A stretch of 64,000 nucleotides of DNA from Aplectana chamaeleonis (lineage: Eukaryota > Nematoda > Chromadorea > Rhabditida > Cosmocercidae), in NCBI GenBank assembly GCA_029168955.1, contig JAPDOI010000185.1:1284715-1348714 (forward strand), in the 5' to 3' direction. The notes beneath the pieces were generated by a model that was given only the letters and a program-made list of their open reading frames with translations, was not told the DNA's origin and made no database searches. The translations under genes and the position numbers were made by a program. This document shows, piece after piece, positions 59,556 through 64,000 of the stretch; within the stretch, counting starts at the first letter, position 1, and each line of letters starts with the position of its first letter.

Positions 59556-60390
59556 TCTGTCCATACGTGGCGAGAACGCTCGCTCTCGCTCTCCAGCGCT
59601 CCTGAGCGCTCTCCAACGCTGATACTTAGAAGATTTGAAACACCTTGCGCGCCACCAAAACCACCCCAAACAAGCTGCGCGCAACCACTTTTCTCCCGTG
59701 CAATTTGCGCGCGATGGTTGAATGCTGCGATTCCCACTCCAATGCCTAGGGCCACCGTACACGTGAAGGGGTCACCCCTGAACATTGTTGGGCAAAGCGG
59801 GTTCCTATTCCGTGATGGGGTCACCCCTAAATGATGGGGTCACTTCTGTGTAGGGCGCAGCGCGCTTTACTCCGCAAATTGCGCTCCACCTCCTAACAGG
59901 TTGCGCGCAACCACCTAGCAAGCTGCGCGCCACAATGTTGCAAGCTCGTTGAAGCAATCAGCGAGCTTGCGACGAAGTGGCGCGCAAGGTGTTTAAAATC
60001 TTCTGAGTAGGTGCCCGTACATTCAGAAAGATACCGACAAATGTCTTGTGTTGGTTGGATTAAAAACGCTTGACCTGGTGATCACTTCCTCGAATCGACT
60101 CGTTGGCTGCTCATTTATCACGGTTTGGAATGGTCTTGATAGGGGTATTACATAGACACAGGGCATTTATTGTGAAAACGTTTGGCAAAATTGGTCGAGG
60201 GATAAAGCGAATGACTTGAAAGTGGCTGCGTCTCTCCCGAATTAAACTTTGGCGAGCGAGAGGAGGCGTAAACGCGCGGTAGCTGGCATGGGCGTGCGAG
60301 CGTAAGCGCGCGTGAGCGGCTAGTAAATCGTGTGCCCTCGATGAACATCAATTTCGCGTAATCACGCGCCCTCGCAACGTATGGACGCTG
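59556..60390. other. GC-rich spacer with GCGCGCAA words
   Basis: The words GCGCTC, TGCGCGCAACCA and GGGGTCACCCCT recur several times between 59570 and 60000, and a further GC-rich patch is at 60240-60340. The regularity is not enough for me to define a repeat unit. The 95-codon minus-strand frame at 59537-59824 has no recognisable domain. Confidence 0.4.
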
Positions 60391-60479
60391 CCTGATACTG
60401 CGATCTTTTTGGGCGGAGCTGTGCACGTGTGCACGAATTAACAAATTAGGATCTTAGCAACTCAATTTTAGCTCGTTTA

Positions 60480-61290
60480 TTGCTGCGTAACCTGTGGGAT
60501 CTTTTAGCCGTTTGCGGACAGGGTTCGGCGTGAGGTGTGATGTATCACAGAGGGGGAATCGGACCCGTCCACATCCGGTGGGATGGGGGGTCGGACCTTC
60601 AGTCAACCAAGAACCAAGATGGACTTCTATCAGGGTGGAGGAGGGGGTTGAGAGCCATACCGTTAGTAAAAAAATGGATGAGATCACAATAAGAGATCAA
60701 AATAAAACTAGAGATCATACTGAAGAGGAGCAAAATGAGACGGGAGATCACAAAATAAACTGAATAGTGAGAAACATCTGCGAAAAAACAAATGAGGCAA
60801 GATATGAAATGGGGATGTAAAAATAAGGCGGGGACACACAAGAAGAGCTTCTACAATTCACTGGTGATAAAAGCTACATGCAAGACAATAGAGCGAACAG
60901 TAGACGACAGTGGCATGGCCATTCGTTAATGACTCTGACATTGGAGGGAGGAGTCTTGGCCAGGTAAAGTGAGTGTCGCCAAAGCGCTCCTGGATATGTA
61001 GGAAGCAGTGAGGTTGGAGTATTCGCTGTCATCACCGAAGGTCATTACAAGCGCGATTCGATCCTGTCAACGAAATGACACAGATGTTCTGGAATTTCGT
61101 ATTCGAAGAGGCATTTTTAGGCGATTTATGATTCACAGATTCGGATCCCGCTAGAGGTGAAAAAATTTCGCCACTCTGAGAAATAATGGATAGTTGACTT
61201 TTTGAGAAGAGCGTTGTTCTACTGTTATATCTCTTGCAATTTACTCCACGACATTGACTCTCGTGTCCAAGATTCGATATCGCCTGAAGC
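60480..61290. other. Unassigned non-coding DNA
   Basis: Purine-rich stretch near 60650-60800 and otherwise nothing I recognise. No gene is called. Confidence 0.4.
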
Positions 61291-61299
61291 ATAGATTTT

Positions 61300-61952
61300 T
61301 ATGCCCTGAGGGCACATATCAGGGTGCAGTTGCGGGCGCGGAACCCACGTTTTGAATAGTCGAATGTCCAGGCATGTGAAAACGCACCCCGAAAATTTCA
61401 GTGAACGCAAGCTTCCAAAGCCGAACCAGAGCTGACACTAGGGCGGGGTCGCATGAAAAAATCGATAGCTGGCTGCAAATATTTACAAGTATTTAACGAG
61501 GTTTGAATTAGGTAGTTTCGAGTTGCGTACAACGTGCAAAAAACCTGAGTCACGGACCCTAGTAATTGATTCTCATTCTTTTAACCGGTTAAAAACGAAG
61601 TCTTTGAAGACCGTTTTTAGCCGTGTGATACAATCGATTGTATCACACCTAAAAATGGGTCTTTGCAAAGACTCGTTTTTACACCGGGCAAAAATGAAAT
61701 TGATTACTTGGGTCCGTGACTAGGTTTTCCGCACGTTGTAGCAACGCGAAACTACCTGATTCAAATTTCTGTTAAATACTTGTAAATATTTCACAGCTAT
61801 CGATTTTTTCATGGACCCTCTATGTAGCGCTGGGTGCCTCGGATTGAAGCTGCATCCACAATATTTTGAGTGCATTTTCACATCCGGATAACCAATTACT
61901 AAATATGAGTTTTCATGCTTGTGAAATAGCACCTATGTGCCCTCAGGGCACT
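61300..61952. repeat. ~650-bp imperfect palindrome (foldback element)
   Basis: The two halves are reverse complements around a perfect 26-bp centre at 61623-61648 (GTGTGATACAATC and its complement). Matching pairs outward include AAAAAATCGATAGCT with AGCTATCGATTTTTT (near 61457 and 61796), AAATATTTACAAGTATTTAA with its complement, and TGCCCTGAGGGCA at 61302-61314 with TGCCCTCAGGGCA at 61938-61950. Identity is highest near the centre and at the ends. It codes for nothing obvious. I found no convincing target duplication, though TA occurs near both outer ends. Confidence 0.85.
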
Positions 61953-61959
61953 AATGATC

Positions 61960-62790
61960 GTTCAGCCATTGAAAAAAACATTTGAAGTGTCATTGTCGCA
62001 GGAGAGTTGTTTTTGTCTTGTTTTCGTGGAAACCATTTATTTATTGCATTATTAGGGATAAAATCGATACAATGAATGCATCAATGCAGTTCTGATCTAG
62101 AACAATTCATTCACTAAAAAAATTACGAAATGAGTGGACCCACTTTTTTCCCAGGGAGTGCTAAAGAGCAAATCGTTTGACTTGGGATGGGGGTCGGACC
62201 AATGTTAATTGTATCACACTGCGTGACAGTAGCCTGTTTGGTGGTTCCCAAGCTGATTTTTTCATGACTTTTTCCAACAACTTTTTCATCGCAACCTACT
62301 GCCTTTAGAAGACACAGGTACACCCTCACAATCAGACATCAATTTTTTGTGATTTTTTTTATTTGATTGATGTAGTAGACTCCCACCCTATACATATAAC
62401 ACGTGCCAAGTGCGAGATCTCAATTCCTCCAACTAAGCGCGAGATATAAGCGACCATCGCCACCAGGCCTGACTCCCTCTGACTCACCACCACAGGCCCG
62501 ACCTCTGTAACAGATTGATTTTCGAACTAAACGATGGCGGCTATATGGATGAATGAATTTTCAACGACTCGTCGTTCTTTCAGTCCATTGTTGGGCTGTC
62601 TCCTCTTTATCCTGGCCTTCGCACTCGCGTAACGATTGAGATATGGAGAGAAATACAGATCTGAGTACAACTCGTCCACTAATTTTCCACCCTAAGGAGA
62701 TATAGGCATCTTTTGACGAGCCATAGAAGTTTGTTCATAGGGAGTCTTGGGCGATTTCAGGGATACCACTGTGATCAGCGTGTGACACTC
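61960..62790. other. Unassigned non-coding DNA
   Basis: Mostly featureless. A segment ending ACTGCCTTTAG at 62298-62308, preceded by TTTTTCATCGCAAC, resembles the inner left arm of repeat R1 and is probably a fragment of it. Confidence 0.4.
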
Positions 62791-62799
62791 TCCAAGACT

Positions 62800-63480
62800 C
62801 AGCATAAAAAACTAAAAAAATAATTTCCTGGGTTTCTATAACCTTTAAAGACAAGGCAAAAGTCTACGATAGGAAATCGTTTTTCTGTTTCTCTTCTGCC
62901 TATCTTGAAAACGGTCCCCTTTGTTGATTCCAATGATGTCTCTGCAATCGTACAAGACCTTCTGAGAACGGAGTTATGGGCCCTCAAAAATGGAGCTTAG
63001 GGAAGCATGGTGGACGAGTTTTCCGATGCTTTGTGACTTCCGTCTTTGGTGCGAAAGCCGTTGTATGCGTGAGTTGACCTGAGTAAAGAGAGAGAAGCTG
63101 AGAATGAAGGCAAGAACCGGGTTATTGATCGAAAACCATCGCTCTACTCCACGATCTCGAGTTTTCATTTGTTCATGGCGGAGGGCGGGCATTGCGCTTC
63201 TGGGTTTGCCCCTAGCGCTCAACGTGGCAACTCTCGGGCTCTTTTGAAGCTATTCCTGGCTCGTTTTCATGCGTTCTTTTCGACGTCAACGTTACTACTG
63301 AGTGGTGCCTCCTCCACTACACATTCCTAGTGGAAACTGATACATATTTTTATCGTGAACACTGCCTTTAAAGCGCAGTGGTCTACGGATGAAAAAGGTT
63401 ATCGAAAAAACTACAAAAATCAGCTTAGGTCAAAAACAGCTGAAAAATCTATGAAGGTAGCGCGGTGAAAAACGGGCTAG
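62800..63480 (+). repeat. Dispersed repeat R1, copy C, with right inverted arm
   Basis: The centre (62870-63170) matches copy B in direct orientation. The right end 63398-63480 is the complement of the left end of copy B and stops at CGGGCTAG. CACTGCCTTTAAAGCGCAGTG at 63360-63380 is a near-perfect small palindrome on the inner edge of the arm. Confidence 0.78.
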
Positions 63481-63529
63481 AATGCCAGAGTTATTAAGAC
63501 CCTAAACTTCCAGTTCGTGCTATACTCTA

Positions 63530-63905
63530 GTATCCGAATCACTTCATTTCGGATATCCGACCGGATATCCAGAGATTCGGATAATCCGATATCCGAAAAT
63601 TTGAAAACACACGCATTATCTGGAATCGAACCTATATCCGGGAAATTTAAAATCGGCATTATCTGAATTGAACCATTATCCGAAGCGGTCAAAAATTCCG
63701 GATAAAATTGGATAAAAAACGGATGTAAAACGGATAAAAATAGGATAAAATCGGATAAAAACGGATAACACGGATAAAAATCGGATAAATCGGATAAAAA
63801 CGGATAAAAATCAGATAAAAACCGGATAAAATCGGATAAATCCGATTCATTTTAGGTTGAATGTAGTAAAACCGGTCCAAGTCGAATGTAGTAAACCGGT
63901 CCATT
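63530..63905 (+). repeat. TATCCG / GGATAAAA simple repeat tract
   Basis: 63530-63640 is rich in CGGATATCCG-type dyads. 63695-63845 is an 11-bp-like array of CGGATAAAAAT with length changes. A 23-bp direct duplication follows (GAATGTAGTAAAACCGGTCC twice, 63857-63903). The 71-codon Tyr/Ile/Phe-rich minus-strand frame across it is simple-sequence translation. Confidence 0.75.
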
Positions 63906-64000
63906 TTTTTATATCAACTATTTGACATCACTTTTTGTTTCCTCATTCGTGTAATGTATGTATATGTCCATTTCTCGTAGCTTACTATTCTACTCATTTT

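Larger units (their letters stand above)
58290..60470 (+). repeat. Dispersed repeat R2, second copy, split by insertions
   Basis: Pieces at 58290-58471, 59366-59555 and 60390-60470 match the uninterrupted copy at 2030-2430. The first gap is the CAG-flanked transposon. The second gap (about 59556-60390) is a GC-rich segment with no counterpart in the other copy. Confidence 0.7.

Noticed and set aside
59537..59824. 95-codon minus-strand frame in GC-rich spacer
   Set aside because: Low-complexity composition and no recognisable motif.

Overview
This window is eukaryotic repeat DNA, most likely from a nematode. The evidence is a BEL/Pao LTR retrotransposon, CR1/Jockey-type LINE fragments ending in a short (TAATC)n tail, AT-rich non-coding flanks and no bacterial gene organisation. 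A strongylid (clade V) host is a guess. I found no convincing host protein-coding gene, rRNA or tRNA. Almost everything can be explained as nested mobile elements and satellite DNA.

The main result is a set of nested DNA transposons that can be delimited to the base by 8-bp target-site duplications (TSDs) and TAGAGT- or TATACTTTGG-type terminal inverted repeats (hAT-like). All carry ATTCG-rich repeat arms just inside their ends. (1) Element X, 4466-9352, TSD CTGTGGAG. (2) Element E1, 10016-57672, about 47.7 kb, TSD CTAGGCAC; it has the same termini as X in the opposite orientation, and one arm has grown from about 0.24 kb to about 33 kb of a 42-bp satellite. (3) Composite elements C1 (5701-8962, TSD TCCACCAC, inside X) and C2 (13347-16742, TSD GTATCCAA). 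They are two copies of one 3.3-3.4 kb unit carrying a 5'-truncated LINE reverse transcriptase. (4) Element Z, 39075-44891, TSD GTCAATTC, inserted in the satellite and carrying a decayed LINE with endonuclease and reverse transcriptase motifs.

Layout: 1-4465 holds dispersed repeats, GC-rich hairpins and unassigned DNA. 4466-9352 is element X with C1 and a TA-flanked MITE inside it. 9361-10015 holds diverged tandem repeats. 10016-57672 is E1: satellite block 1 (10016-11607), a BEL/Pao element (11608-19137, TSD GAAGT, LTRs differing at 3 of 262 positions) that is itself interrupted by C2, satellite block 2 (19138-39074), element Z, satellite block 3 (44892-56640), a unique core shared with X (56650-57160) and the right arm. 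57673-64000 holds more dispersed repeats: an 888-bp transposon with TSD CAG and a paralogous empty site in this window, a roughly 650-bp palindrome, and a GGATAAAA simple repeat.

The order of events can be read from the nesting: E1 inserted into a ~150-bp tandem repeat, BEL inserted into E1's satellite, C2 inserted into BEL, and C2 already carried its LINE fragment and MITE. No transposase is present, so all the DNA elements here are non-autonomous. The long open frames across the satellite exist because 42 is divisible by 3 and the monomer lacks stop codons in several frames. I do not annotate them as genes.
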